Source: Deltaproteobacteria bacterium | GTDB lineage: Bacteria > Desulfobacterota > Syntrophia > Syntrophales > UBA2210 | Direction of reading: 5' to 3' | NCBI GenBank assembly: GCA_016934695.1 | Contig: JAFGSH010000194.1 | Span: forward strand, 1 to 9,543 | DNA: 9,543 bases | Part shown: in pieces, positions 1-8,010 of the stretch | How the letters are laid out: the number at the start of each line of letters is the position of its first letter | Numbering within the stretch: the stretch's first letter is position 1 | Program-made: the position numbers and the translations under genes | Notes under the pieces: generated by a model | The model's database searches: none | Told to the model about the DNA's origin: nothing | Seen by the model: the letters and a program-made list of their open reading frames with translations, nothing else

Positions 1-1192
1 CCATTCCGAGGAACAGCATGATATGCCCCTGCAGGTAGAGGAGCGTGCACCCCCCGATCGCTTGTTCTGACAGGGTCCCCCGTTTCCTTTCGTTCTCAGC
101 ACCGTCCGTGTACTCGCCGATCAACTCCCCTACTTCGGCCTGTTTTGAGGAGTTGCGCGGCAGTGATATTCCGACTGTTGCGAAGATTTCCTGGACGAAC
201 CGGGAACAGTCCTGCTCGCCGTACAGGCCGCCCCACCCGTAGGGAGCGTTGAGCAACTCGAATGCCTGCCGGATGATGGTGCGTGGGGCATAGGGGAGAT
301 ATCCCTCGTGGATATCATCCTCCCTGATGTATCCCGCCTGTTCGGCGAGCATCCCGTCCTCCCCCCGGAGGGGAAGGCGAACCGTCGCGATACGGCTGTC
401 CCTGCCTGAGAGCGGGAGCCGCGCCCCCATGCGCACGTAATCGTGATACACCCTCATTCCGGCGTCCCGGAACAGGCCCCCCTTTGCCCGTGTCACGACG
501 GCGAAGGGCTCCGCGGCGGCGAATCGCCGCAGCTCTTCCAAGGTGCACAGGGCCACCGCCTCCGCCGGGACCCATCCGGCGTTGAGATGGTCGATCACGT
601 AATACCACGTCCCGTCCGGAGTGGCGTGCGCCACCGCCACGGGCGTGCCGATATCGAGGGCGCTGTTCTGCAGTGCGTCAAAATCCCGATCGTGTTGTTT
701 CGCGTATAGAGGCGCCGCAGTGGGCAAGACACGCTGGTCGGTGTAGCGGACGATGAGACCATACCGCAAGTCAAATTCGGACTGGAGGTTCATATAACCC
801 GCCATCTCCGCGTAGAATCGTGAGGTGACCGTGCTGCCATCTTCGTGGTAAAGGTGCCTCCCGGCATGGTACGTTATACTTTCCTCGATCATGCCCCGTA
901 CCTTCTCTCCCGAAAGGGGGGATGCGATACAGGTAATATCGCGGGTCAGCTTGAGTTCGTTCTGTATCCGGCGGTTAAGGGTGAGGATTTCCTCGCGGTC
1001 GAGGATGATCCGGTCCGGAAAGGGGTGGCGGCCCTCCCAGAAACCGGCGGTCTTCATGGATCGTTCGGTACCCGGAAGGAGGGTGGGAGCGGCATAGTAG
1101 AGCCGTTCCTTCAGGGCGCATCCGGACACCATACCGGCAAGCAGTATCAGCGGCAGGCAATGCACCAAACGGCGGTGAGACGAATGTTTCAT
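1..1192 (-). CDS. NlpC/P60-type cell-wall peptidase lipoprotein with two SH3b domains (3' end beyond the window)
   Basis: Reading leftward from ATG at 1192, an open frame of 397 codons runs off the edge. Residues 1-25 form a lipoprotein signal peptide: basic start, hydrophobic core and lipobox VSGC, with Cys25 as the likely lipidated residue. From about 45 to 130 lies the N-terminal stabilising region found in this family (FW at about 51-52, then an EEI..LN motif). Two SH3b-like domains follow (about 140-216 and 225-290; WVPAEAVAL closes the first). An NlpC/P60 domain starts near 300, with catalytic Cys329 in the motif GEQDCSRF and His390 in QGHIMLFLG; the third catalytic residue lies outside the window. 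By family, it should be an outer-membrane-anchored periplasmic hydrolase cleaving peptidoglycan stem peptides, probably gamma-D-Glu-diamino acid bonds. An in-frame TGA five codons upstream leaves this ATG as the only usual start, but no good ribosome site precedes it. It follows uvrC by 93 bases on the same strand. Architecture is firm; exact substrate is inferred. Confidence 0.88.
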   Translation of the reverse strand, partial: MKHSSHRRLVHCLPLILLAGMVSGCALKERLYYAAPTLLPGTERSMKTAGFWEGRHPFPDRIILDREEILTLNRRIQNELKLTRDITCIASPLSGEKVRGMIEESITYHAGRHLYHEDGSTVTSRFYAEMAGYMNLQSEFDLRYGLIVRYTDQRVLPTAAPLYAKQHDRDFDALQNSALDIGTPVAVAHATPDGTWYYVIDHLNAGWVPAEAVALCTLEELRRFAAAEPFAVVTRAKGGLFRDAGMRVYHDYVRMGARLPLSGRDSRIATVRLPLRGEDGMLAEQAGYIREDDIHEGYLPYAPRTIIRQAFELLNAPYGWGGLYGEQDCSRFVQEIFATVGISLPRNSSKQAEVGELIGEYTDGAENERKRGTLSEQAIGGCTLLYLQGHIMLFLGM

Positions 1193-1285
1193 GACAGCTT
1201 GTTTGATTCAAGAGCGTTGATTGATCGATGTCTCCTCAGGGGATCGCCGCCCGCAGCGCCGACGTATAGAACGTCCCGTCGATGC

Positions 1286-3136
1286 TTACCGGTCCGGCCC
1301 CTCACCGGGGAGATGAAAATATTCGAATATCGTATGAGCGGCATTTTCCCCTATTCCCGGGACTTTTTCAAGTTCTTCACGGGATGCGGCCGCGATTTTT
1401 TTCACATCTCCGAAAGAGATGAGGAGCGCCTTCTTCCTGACCGTGCCGATCCCGGGGATGTTGTCCAGGGAGGACCGGAGGTCTTCCCGCGCCTTCAGTG
1501 CACGGTGGTAGGTAACCGCGAAGCGATGGGCCTCGTCCCTTACCCGCTGGAGGAGAAAGAGGGCCTGGGGATGCTTATCGAGATACAATGGGTTTTTACG
1601 GTTCTGGAGATAGACGCGGTCCCGGTCCCGATGCACCGGAGAGGGCCGACTGGTCGGTAGATCGTGGGCTCCCTTAGCCAGGCCGATGACATCCACCCCG
1701 GAAATTTCCAAATCCCGGAGGACGGAGAGGGCGACACCGATCTGCCCTTTCCCTCCATCGACCACGATCAGGTCGGGGAGAGCTTCGACGCCGCGGTAGC
1801 GCCGTTCCAGGACTTCGCGCATCATCCCGTAGTCGTCGGCCTCGTCTTTCGTCCGTATCCTGAAGCGCCGGTAGCGCGCCCGGTCCGGAACCCCGTCCGA
1901 GAAAGCAACCATCGAACCGACCGCATACCGTCCGCCGATGGTGGATATATCGAAACACTCGATGCGCCGGGGCGGTTTTCGCAGTAGGAGGGAGCACGCG
2001 AGGTCGTGGAGCAGTTCTTCGGTATCGGTCTGTCGTTTTTCTTCCGCCCTGAGGGTCTGTTCGGCGTTGGACACCGCCATGGCGAGGAGGGCCTTTTTCT
2101 TTCCCCGCCGGGGGACGACGAGAGAGACTCTTCCCCCGCGCTTTTCCGCGAGCCATTGTTCGATGATCTCCTCGTCTTCCACCGCCTCGGAGATGATAAT
2201 CTCCCGAGGAACAGTCACGCCCGTGTTGTAGTACTGCTGTAACAGCGACGAGAAGGCTTCGAATGATTCCATGCGTGTCTTGATCAGGGGGAATCGTCTC
2301 TGCCCGAGGATGGCTCCCTTCCTCACATGGATGGCGTAGATCTGCAGCCGGTCTCCTTCCCGGTACAGGCCGAAGATATCCTGATCCCGGAGGGAGGCCG
2401 ACACGATCCTCTGTTTTTCGAGGGTGGCCTCGATTGCACCGATCCTGTCACGGATCCGAGCCGCCTCCTCGAAACATAGCGCTTCGGCGGCCCGGTCCAT
2501 CTGCGCGCGGAGATGCCGGACCAGTGTTCCGCTCCGTCCCTCCAGGAAGAGGGTTGCCTCGGCCATGAGCGTGCGGTATTCCTCGCGGGTCACGAGGCCG
2601 CAGCAGGGGGCGAGACAGCGATGGATCTGGTACTCCATGCAGGGACGCGTCCTCGTCTTGAACTCCAGGTCCCGGCAGGTCCGGAGGGGAAAGATGCGGT
2701 GCAGGAACCGGAACGTCTCCTTCATCGAGGAACTGGAGGAGTACGGGCCGAAATAGCGAGCGCCGTCCTTCCTGATACGGCGGACCAGTTGGAAACGGGG
2801 GAAATCGTGGGCGGTATCCAGCCGCAGGCTGTAGAAGTTCTTGTCGTCCCGCAGGTTGACGTTGTATCGGGGCCGGTGTTTCTTGATCAGATTGTTCTCG
2901 AGGATGAGAGCTTCCTTCTCCGTCTCCGTGAGGATGAATTCCATCTCCTCTATCCGGGAGACCAGGAAGGGGATCATTCGCCGACCGTCGGTGCCGCCGA
3001 CGTACGAGCGGACACGGGCGCGGATGTCCTTGGCCTTGCCGACGTAGATGATCCTTCCTGCAGCATCCTTCATGAGGTATACCCCCGGATGCCGCGGTGC
3101 GGTGCGTATGGTTTCTTGCAGCGCCTTTGTGTCCAT
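1286..3136 (-). CDS. uvrC: UvrABC system protein C (excinuclease subunit, dual-incision nuclease)
   Basis: UvrC makes the 3' and 5' cuts around a DNA lesion after UvrB has verified it. The 616 residues match the usual length of about 600. Domains in order: GIY-YIG nuclease (about 15-95, GVY at 18-20, YVGKAK from 31, conserved Glu near 80 in ALILENNLIKKHRPRYN); a cysteine cluster at 154, 166, 174 and 178, spaced like the four cysteines reported to bind an Fe-S cluster in E. coli UvrC; a UVR helix pair (about 205-240) that contacts UvrB; an RNase H-like 5' nuclease domain with Asp396 (CFDIS), Asp435 (DDYGMM), Asp460 (VVDGGKGQ) and His537 (RDEAHRF); and a tandem helix-hairpin-helix (IPGIG and VPGIG, about 556-606). 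I chose ATG at 3136 because it gives the family N-terminus. An in-frame GTG at 3166 would add ten residues and overlap uvrB. The gap from the uvrB stop is 20 bases and the ribosome site is weak, suggesting coupling to uvrB translation. Confidence 0.97.
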   Translation of the reverse strand: MDTKALQETIRTAPRHPGVYLMKDAAGRIIYVGKAKDIRARVRSYVGGTDGRRMIPFLVSRIEEMEFILTETEKEALILENNLIKKHRPRYNVNLRDDKNFYSLRLDTAHDFPRFQLVRRIRKDGARYFGPYSSSSSMKETFRFLHRIFPLRTCRDLEFKTRTRPCMEYQIHRCLAPCCGLVTREEYRTLMAEATLFLEGRSGTLVRHLRAQMDRAAEALCFEEAARIRDRIGAIEATLEKQRIVSASLRDQDIFGLYREGDRLQIYAIHVRKGAILGQRRFPLIKTRMESFEAFSSLLQQYYNTGVTVPREIIISEAVEDEEIIEQWLAEKRGGRVSLVVPRRGKKKALLAMAVSNAEQTLRAEEKRQTDTEELLHDLACSLLLRKPPRRIECFDISTIGGRYAVGSMVAFSDGVPDRARYRRFRIRTKDEADDYGMMREVLERRYRGVEALPDLIVVDGGKGQIGVALSVLRDLEISGVDVIGLAKGAHDLPTSRPSPVHRDRDRVYLQNRKNPLYLDKHPQALFLLQRVRDEAHRFAVTYHRALKAREDLRSSLDNIPGIGTVRKKALLISFGDVKKIAAASREELEKVPGIGENAAHTIFEYFHLPGEGPDR

Positions 3137-3156
3137 CTGCGTATGCCGTCTTCTCG

Positions 3157-5154
3157 CTACTTCCACAGGCCGAGCTCGGTCTCGACGCGTGACAGTTCTT
3201 TGATCTCGTCGCGGAGCCGGGCCGCCTTCTCGAATTCGAGGGCCTTGGCCGCCCGTTTCATCTCCCCCTCCAGCTTTCTGATCGTGGCGGGGATATCCCC
3301 GGAGATGTAAGCCTCAATCTTCTCCTCGACGCTGACAGTCACGTAATCCGCCTCATAGATGGAACTGAGGATGTCATGCATCTCCTTCTTGACGGATTCC
3401 GGGGTGATATGGTGCTCCTCATTGAATTGTTTTTGTATCGCCCGCCTCCTGAGGGTCTCATCGAGACAGGTCTGGATGGCGGGGGTGATCCTGTCGGCGT
3501 ACATGATGACCTGCCCCCTGATGTTGCGCGCCGTCCGGCCGCTTGTCTGTATGAGCGACCGTTCGGAGCGCAAGAAACCCTCCTTGTCCGCGTCCAGGAT
3601 GGCCACCAGGGAGACCTCCGGGATGTCGAGCCCCTCCCGGAGGAGGTTGATCCCGATCAGGGCGTCGTATTTCCCCATCCGGAGATCCCGGATGATCGCG
3701 ACCCGATCGAGGGTGTTGATGTCGGAGTGGAGATAGGCCACCTTCATTCCGAGGTCGTGGTAGTGCTCCGTCAGGTTCTCCGCCATCCGTTTGGTCAGGG
3801 TGGTGACCAGGACGCGGTCCCCCTGTTCGGCCCGCTTCGTGATTTCGCCGAAAAGGTCGTCCACCTGTCCGGCCACCGGCCTGACCGTGATCTCGGGGTC
3901 CATGAGACCGGTGGGGCGGATAATCTGTTCCACAGCCACGCCCCCCGCCTGCCGCAGTTCGTACTCCGCCGGTGTGGCCGATATGTACAGCCGCTGGTTG
4001 GGGAATGACTCGAACTCCCTGAAGGTCAAGGGCCGGTTATCGAGGGCGGAGGGGAGGCGGAATCCATACTCGACGAGGGTCTCCTTCCGTGAGCGGTCCC
4101 CCCGGTACATGGCGTTGAGTTGGGGGATCGTGGCGTGGCTCTCATCGATGATCACGAGGGCGTCCGTCGGGAGATATTCCATCAGCGTGGGGGGCGGCTC
4201 CCCCGGCAGGCGGCCGGTCAGATGCCGGGAGTAGTTCTCGATCCCCTGGCAGTATCCCATCTCCTCCATCATCTCGATGTCGAACAGGGTCCGCTGCTCG
4301 AGCCGTTGCGCCTCCAGGAGCTTCTCCTCTCCCTTCAGAAAGGTCAGACGCTCCACCAGTTCCTCCCGGATCGCCTCGACGGCTCGAACCATGGTGTCCC
4401 GTGTCACCACGTAGTGGCTCCCCGGGTATATGGTGGTCCGCTCCAGGCTTCCCATCTTTTCTCCCCGGAGGGGGTCGACGACGGATATCGATTCGACGGT
4501 ATCCCCGAAAAAGTCCACCCGCAACGCCTGCTCCTCTTCGTACGCGGGAAATATCTCCACCACATCCCCCCGAACGCGGAAGGTGCCGCGGTGAAAGTCG
4601 ATATCGTTTCGTTCGTACTGTATCTCGACCAGCCTCCTGAGGAGGGTCTCTCTTCCGATTTCCATATCCCTTTCCAGTGAGACCTGCATTTCGGCGTACC
4701 GGTCCGGCTCACCGATCCCATAGATGCAGGATACGCTGGCGACGACGATCACGTCCTTTCTCTCCAGAAGGGAGCGGGTGGCCGAATGGCGGAGTTTGTC
4801 GATACGGTCGTTGATGGAGGAGTCCTTCTCGATATAGGTGTCGGTGCTGGGGATGTAGGCCTCCGGCTGATAGTAATCGTAGTAACTGACAAAATACTCC
4901 ACTGCGTTGTGCGGGAAAAGGGTCTTGAACTCGTTGTAGAGCTGGGCCGCCAGGGTCTTGTTGTGGGCGATGACGAGGGCGGGACGCTGCACCGCACCGA
5001 TCACGTTGGCGATCGTGAAGGTCTTCCCCGACCCGGTGACCCCCAGGAGGACCTGGTGCCGCTCACCCCTTTCGACCCCTTCCGAGAGGTGCGCGATTGC
5101 CTGAGGCTGATCCCCCCTGGGTTCAAAATTCGTTACGATGGTAAGCGTTTCCAT
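3157..5154 (-). CDS. uvrB: UvrABC system protein B (damage-verifying helicase-like subunit)
   Basis: UvrB is loaded by UvrA, opens the duplex at a lesion, verifies the damage with its beta-hairpin and recruits UvrC. At 665 residues it is normal family size. Visible motifs: Walker A GVTGSGKT (38-45); the tyrosine-rich damage-probing hairpin beginning [20 protein letters not shown] (91-110); UvrB-type Walker B IIDESH (335-340); the SAT motif in YISATPAEY (390-398); helicase motifs V and VI between about 502 and 543 ([11 protein letters not shown], then QTSGRTARN); and a C-terminal UVR domain (about 624-658) that pairs with the one in UvrC. The ATG at 5154 follows a GGGGAG ribosome site (5166-5161) by six bases. 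It is the first gene of the leftward unit uvrB-uvrC-lipoprotein. No key residue is missing. In many bacteria uvrB is induced by LexA cleavage, but I see no recognisable LexA site upstream. Confidence 0.98.
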   Translation of the reverse strand: METLTIVTNFEPRGDQPQAIAHLSEGVERGERHQVLLGVTGSGKTFTIANVIGAVQRPALVIAHNKTLAAQLYNEFKTLFPHNAVEYFVSYYDYYQPEAYIPSTDTYIEKDSSINDRIDKLRHSATRSLLERKDVIVVASVSCIYGIGEPDRYAEMQVSLERDMEIGRETLLRRLVEIQYERNDIDFHRGTFRVRGDVVEIFPAYEEEQALRVDFFGDTVESISVVDPLRGEKMGSLERTTIYPGSHYVVTRDTMVRAVEAIREELVERLTFLKGEEKLLEAQRLEQRTLFDIEMMEEMGYCQGIENYSRHLTGRLPGEPPPTLMEYLPTDALVIIDESHATIPQLNAMYRGDRSRKETLVEYGFRLPSALDNRPLTFREFESFPNQRLYISATPAEYELRQAGGVAVEQIIRPTGLMDPEITVRPVAGQVDDLFGEITKRAEQGDRVLVTTLTKRMAENLTEHYHDLGMKVAYLHSDINTLDRVAIIRDLRMGKYDALIGINLLREGLDIPEVSLVAILDADKEGFLRSERSLIQTSGRTARNIRGQVIMYADRITPAIQTCLDETLRRRAIQKQFNEEHHITPESVKKEMHDILSSIYEADYVTVSVEEKIEAYISGDIPATIRKLEGEMKRAAKALEFEKAARLRDEIKELSRVETELGLWK

Positions 5155-5160
5155 TTAACA

Positions 5161-5207
5161 CTCCCCGAGGACACGCACCGCCCGGCCGGTGTGCTCCGGC
5201 TAGGGAG
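5161..5207 (-). promoter_or_regulatory. uvrB leader with ribosome site, possible anti-Shine-Dalgarno segment and alternative hairpins
   Basis: In the uvrB transcript direction, CTCCCT (5207-5202) can pair with the ribosome site GGGGAG (5166-5161): five Watson-Crick pairs and one G-U. Between them lie two hairpins that share bases and so exclude each other: GCCGG/CCGGC with a six-base loop (5200-5185) and CACCG/CGGTG with a six-base loop (5191-5176). This layout could hide or expose the ribosome site. The stretch is GC-rich, where short stems arise by chance, so a regulatory role is only a suggestion. It matches no known riboswitch class that I recognise. Confidence 0.3.
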
Positions 5208-5240
5208 GGGTACGGCATCCGGTACGACCCTTCGCAAGAA

Positions 5241-5269
5241 ACTTTTCACTAAGTGCCCGGTTTTGTCAA
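5241..5269 (-). promoter_or_regulatory. putative sigma70-type promoter for uvrB-uvrC
   Basis: On the minus strand there is a perfect -35 hexamer TTGACA (5269-5264). After 17 bases comes a weak -10 candidate AAAAGT (5246-5241, three of six matches). Transcription would start near 5234, giving a leader of about 80 bases before uvrB. The -35 match and spacing are good; the poor -10 lowers confidence. Confidence 0.4.
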
Positions 5270-5328
5270 TAGATTGTTCGCTGCATCTCTTGAGGCACGG
5301 TGCGCCCTGGGGAAGAAGACGCGATCAG

Positions 5329-5355
5329 TTGACTTTTTCGTAAAGGCAGGATAAT
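5329..5355 (+). promoter_or_regulatory. putative sigma70-type promoter for the CNNM-CNNM-glmU operon
   Basis: TTGACT (5329-5334, five of six consensus bases) is followed after 15 bases by GATAAT (5350-5355, five of six). The spacer is shorter than the usual 16-18. Transcription would start near 5362, giving a leader of about 75 bases that contains a hairpin. It is the best promoter-like pair before the first rightward gene. Confidence 0.42.
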
Positions 5356-5377
5356 CTGTAGAACATTAGAGGGTTTG

Positions 5378-5397
5378 TGCGCCCATTCCCGGGCGCA
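5378..5397 (+). repeat. hairpin in the 5' leader of the rightward operon
   Basis: A perfect 7-bp inverted repeat, TGCGCCC (5378-5384) and GGGCGCA (5391-5397), encloses the six-base loop ATTCCC. No T-run follows, so it is not an intrinsic terminator for rightward transcription. It lies between the predicted promoter and the TTG start of the first CNNM gene, so it could be a stable leader stem or a protein site. Confidence 0.5.
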
Positions 5398-5435
5398 TCG
5401 GTATCAACCCTACAGGCGAGAGATTACCAGGACCA

Positions 5436-6704
5436 TTGGAATACGAACCGACCGCTAAGCTCATCTTACTGGGCATCCTGCTCCTTGTATCGGGATTCTT
5501 TTCCGGTTCAGAGGCCGCCATATTTTTTCTTACTCCCCTCCATCTCCACAAGATGAAGGAGGAGCGATTCCCCTTTACGGGATATGTCGAACGGCTGCTG
5601 GCGCGTCCCCGGAATCTGCTCGTCACCATTATCGCCGGGAACGAATCCGTCAATATTGCCATCGCCGCCCTGACGACCTCCGTCCTGATCCATATCTTCG
5701 GGGCCGAAGGGAAGTGGATCGCCATTGCCGTCGGCAGTATCGTGCTGAGCATCTTTTGCGAGGCGATACCCAAGACCTTCGCGGTTACCCACCCGATGCG
5801 GTTTTCCAGTGCCGTCGCCCTCCCGCTCGTCGTGTTAACCGGCCTGCTGCGGCCGGTGGTCTGGTCTCTCGAAAAGATATCGGACCTGTTCGTGTCCCTC
5901 TTTGGGAGGAGGCACCAGCTGGAGGGAAAAACGCTGACCGAGGATGAATTCAAGGCGCTGGTCGACGCGGGACACCAGGAGGGGGCCCTGGAAGAGGCGC
6001 AGAAGGACCTGATCCACCGGGTGTTCGAACTCGCCGATACGAAGGTGTCTGATATCATGGTGCCGCGGGTTGACATGTTTTGTCTTCCCATCTCCATGAA
6101 TATACGAGAGATAGAACGGGAGATCATACGGACCCGGGAGGTACGGATCCCGATCTATGGGACGGACCGGGACGATATTCTGGGCATCCTGCATTCAAAA
6201 CATCTGCTGGCCGCGATAACGAGAAAAAACAAGAATGTACGGTGGCAGCGTCTGATCAAAAAACCCTATTTTGTCCCCATGGAAAAGAGGGCTGACGAAA
6301 TGCTCCGGGACTTTCAGGGCAGGAAGCTCCAGATTGCCATCGTAGTGGACGAGTATGGAGGAGTCGCCGGCCTGGTGACCCTCGATGCGGTTCTCAAGAC
6401 CCTCTTTGCGGATATCTATGAGGAACACGGCGACCCCCGGAACCGCTTTAACCGGATTGGGGAGGATACCATCGCCGTCTCCGGCATGATGGATATCGAA
6501 GAGTTCAGCAGGCTCGTGGAGCTCCCGATTGCAACGGAGGAGTTCGACACGGCGGGGGGATTCGTCTTTCACCTCTTCGGAAAACTGCCGGCGGAGGGAG
6601 AGGAAGTTTCTGCGGAAGGTTACACCTTCACGGTGGAAAAGATAGACAAGGCGCGGATACTGACCATCCGCATCACAAAGCGGGAGGGCTCCGGCGATGC
6701 CTGA
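5436..6704 (+). CDS. CNNM/CorC-family membrane protein with CBS pair and transporter-associated domain (first paralogue)
   Basis: This 422-residue inner-membrane protein has the DUF21/CNNM plan. Likely membrane segments lie at about 7-28, 61-88, 93-114 and 122-146, carrying the family motifs SGFFSGSEAA (19-28), GNESVNI (68-74) and EAIPKT (109-114). A CBS pair follows (about 203-322, starting VSDIMVPRVDMF, with VVDEYGG at 303-309), then a CorC/HlyC C-terminal domain (about 338-415, DTAGGFVF at 371-378). Family members are implicated in Mg2+ or Co2+ transport or resistance; the old label 'hemolysin' is historical. The start is TTG at 5436: no other ATG, GTG or TTG lies between the upstream stop (5367) and the first membrane segment. 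AGGA sits only three bases before it. The end of the CBS tract (LDAVLKTLFADIYEEHG) departs from the usual [15 protein letters not shown] kept by the next gene, and a Cys replaces the Gly of GExxPK. It overlaps the next gene by eight bases. Confidence 0.88.
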   Translation: MEYEPTAKLILLGILLLVSGFFSGSEAAIFFLTPLHLHKMKEERFPFTGYVERLLARPRNLLVTIIAGNESVNIAIAALTTSVLIHIFGAEGKWIAIAVGSIVLSIFCEAIPKTFAVTHPMRFSSAVALPLVVLTGLLRPVVWSLEKISDLFVSLFGRRHQLEGKTLTEDEFKALVDAGHQEGALEEAQKDLIHRVFELADTKVSDIMVPRVDMFCLPISMNIREIEREIIRTREVRIPIYGTDRDDILGILHSKHLLAAITRKNKNVRWQRLIKKPYFVPMEKRADEMLRDFQGRKLQIAIVVDEYGGVAGLVTLDAVLKTLFADIYEEHGDPRNRFNRIGEDTIAVSGMMDIEEFSRLVELPIATEEFDTAGGFVFHLFGKLPAEGEEVSAEGYTFTVEKIDKARILTIRITKREGSGDA

Positions 6705-8010
6705 TCTCCTCTTCCTTCTCCCTATTCCCCTGTTTCTCTTCCTGGAGGGGCTCTTCTCCGGGGGAGAACTCGCCTTGGTATCCTGTGACATCAATGTCAT
6801 GAGACACAAGGCCAAGACCGGTTCCCATGCCGCGTCCGTCGCGCTGAAGCTGATGGAACGGCCGGAGTGGTTTCTGGCCACCACGCTGACCGGAACGAAT
6901 CTCTGTGCCGTCACCAATACCGCGCTTGCCACGGCCTTCTTTATCTCCCTGTTTGGAACCGAAACGGGGGAACTCCTCTCCATCGTGGTGATGATCCCCC
7001 TCATTCTCATTGTGGGGGAGGTCATTCCCAAGAGCATCTTTCAGCAGCATGCGAACTGGATGGCCCCCCGGATTGCCGGGTTTCTGTGGATCGCTTCCTG
7101 GGTATTCTATCCCATCGTCTTTGTCCTGCTCAGGATTTCGCGGAGGACCGTCTATACCTTCTCGGGGAAACGGGATCACCCGTATCCCGCATACATAACG
7201 AAGAACGGTCTGGAGTCGCTCCTGCGGGACGAGCGGAGCAGCGGCGACATTATGAAGCCGGAAAAGGAGATGATCCAGCGGGTCTTCGATTTTTCCGATT
7301 CCACGGCGGATCAGATCATGGTCCCCCTCTCCAATGTGACCGTGGTGCCGGCGACCATGACCCTGCGGGAGGCCACCCGGATCGTTGTCGAGAAGGGGTA
7401 CTCGTATATCCCCGTTTACCGCGACAAGATATTCGATATTATCGGCATCTTGTATTCTTTCGATATCATGGATGCCCTCTCCGGGGACGATGAGGACCGT
7501 CTCTCCCCCGAGGAGATGCTCGTTGAACGGTGTATGAAGCGCAACGTCCTGTATGTTCCCGAAACCAAGCTGGCGAAGGATCTCTTCCTGGAACTCCAGA
7601 ACCGGGAGGAGCAGATGGCCGTTATTGTCGATGAGTATGGCGGGGCCGTCGGGATCGTGACCCTTGAAGACATCCTGGAAGAGATCGTCGGTGAGATCGA
7701 AGACGAATACCACAGCGACGGCGAAGTGCTGTACCGGAAGGTCGGGCCGGGAAGGTATCTCTTCAATGCACAGGCGAAGCTGGAGACCGTACGCAGTCTT
7801 CTCCCCGTTGCCGTTCCACAGGGGGACTATGAAACGCTCGGGGGATTTCTTTTGCATATGATGGGGAAAATCCCCCGGAGAAGCGAGATCTTCAGGTATG
7901 GAGCCATCACCTTTGTCGTGGAGGACGCCGACATGAAAATGATTCGAGAAGTGCTGGTCATACTCTCTCCCGGGATGGAGCTGATCAGAGAGAAAGGACC
8001 CATCGCATGA
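6697..8010 (+). CDS. CNNM/CorC-family membrane protein with CBS pair and transporter-associated domain (second paralogue)
   Basis: This 437-residue paralogue of the preceding protein has the same plan. Membrane segments lie at about 4-26, 58-86, 92-113 and 120-147 with family motifs FSGGELAL (20-27), [10 protein letters not shown] (66-75) and GEVIPKS (107-113). The CBS pair (about 204-332) begins [15 protein letters not shown] and ends with the canonical [22 protein letters not shown] is at 311-316. The CorC/HlyC domain covers about 347-425 ([15 protein letters not shown] at 379-393). By family it is a candidate divalent-cation transporter or efflux protein controlled by nucleotide binding to the CBS domains. 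The ATG at 6697 lies inside the end of the first paralogue, with GGGAGGG (6682-6688) eight bases upstream, so the two are probably translationally coupled and made in similar amounts. In the first membrane motif it has SGGE where its partner has the common SGSE, so the pair is not interchangeable at a conserved position. Confidence 0.9.
   Translation: MPDLLFLLPIPLFLFLEGLFSGGELALVSCDINVMRHKAKTGSHAASVALKLMERPEWFLATTLTGTNLCAVTNTALATAFFISLFGTETGELLSIVVMIPLILIVGEVIPKSIFQQHANWMAPRIAGFLWIASWVFYPIVFVLLRISRRTVYTFSGKRDHPYPAYITKNGLESLLRDERSSGDIMKPEKEMIQRVFDFSDSTADQIMVPLSNVTVVPATMTLREATRIVVEKGYSYIPVYRDKIFDIIGILYSFDIMDALSGDDEDRLSPEEMLVERCMKRNVLYVPETKLAKDLFLELQNREEQMAVIVDEYGGAVGIVTLEDILEEIVGEIEDEYHSDGEVLYRKVGPGRYLFNAQAKLETVRSLLPVAVPQGDYETLGGFLLHMMGKIPRRSEIFRYGAITFVVEDADMKMIREVLVILSPGMELIREKGPIA

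Noticed and set aside
1230..1285. Short protein-like tail (IDGTFYTSALRAAIP then stop) in another frame after uvrC
   Set aside because: It extends only through uvrC overlap, has no start or ribosome site of its own, and UvrC already has a complete C-terminus.
845..1660. 271-codon plus-strand open frame across the lipoprotein gene start and the uvrC end
   Set aside because: It lies antisense to two well-supported genes, crosses their boundary, shows no recognisable domain, and is explained by the GC-rich codon use of the minus-strand genes.
3137..3166. GTG start for uvrC at 3166, overlapping the uvrB stop
   Set aside because: It would add ten residues not typical of UvrC. The ATG at 3136 places the GIY-YIG motif and the four cysteines at the positions expected for the family.
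2513..3310. 265-codon plus-strand open frame opposite uvrC and the uvrB end
   Set aside because: It is a shadow of uvrC and uvrB codon use, with no family resemblance and no plausible ribosome site seen.
5155..5435. LexA/SOS box in the uvrB upstream region
   Set aside because: I looked for the E. coli CTGT-N8-ACAG and Gram-positive GAAC-N4-GTTC patterns and found only isolated half-sites (GAAC at 5361, GTTC near 5276) at wrong spacing.
6195..7037. 280-codon minus-strand open frame across the junction of the two CNNM genes
   Set aside because: It is antisense to two overlapping real genes and has no domain signal.
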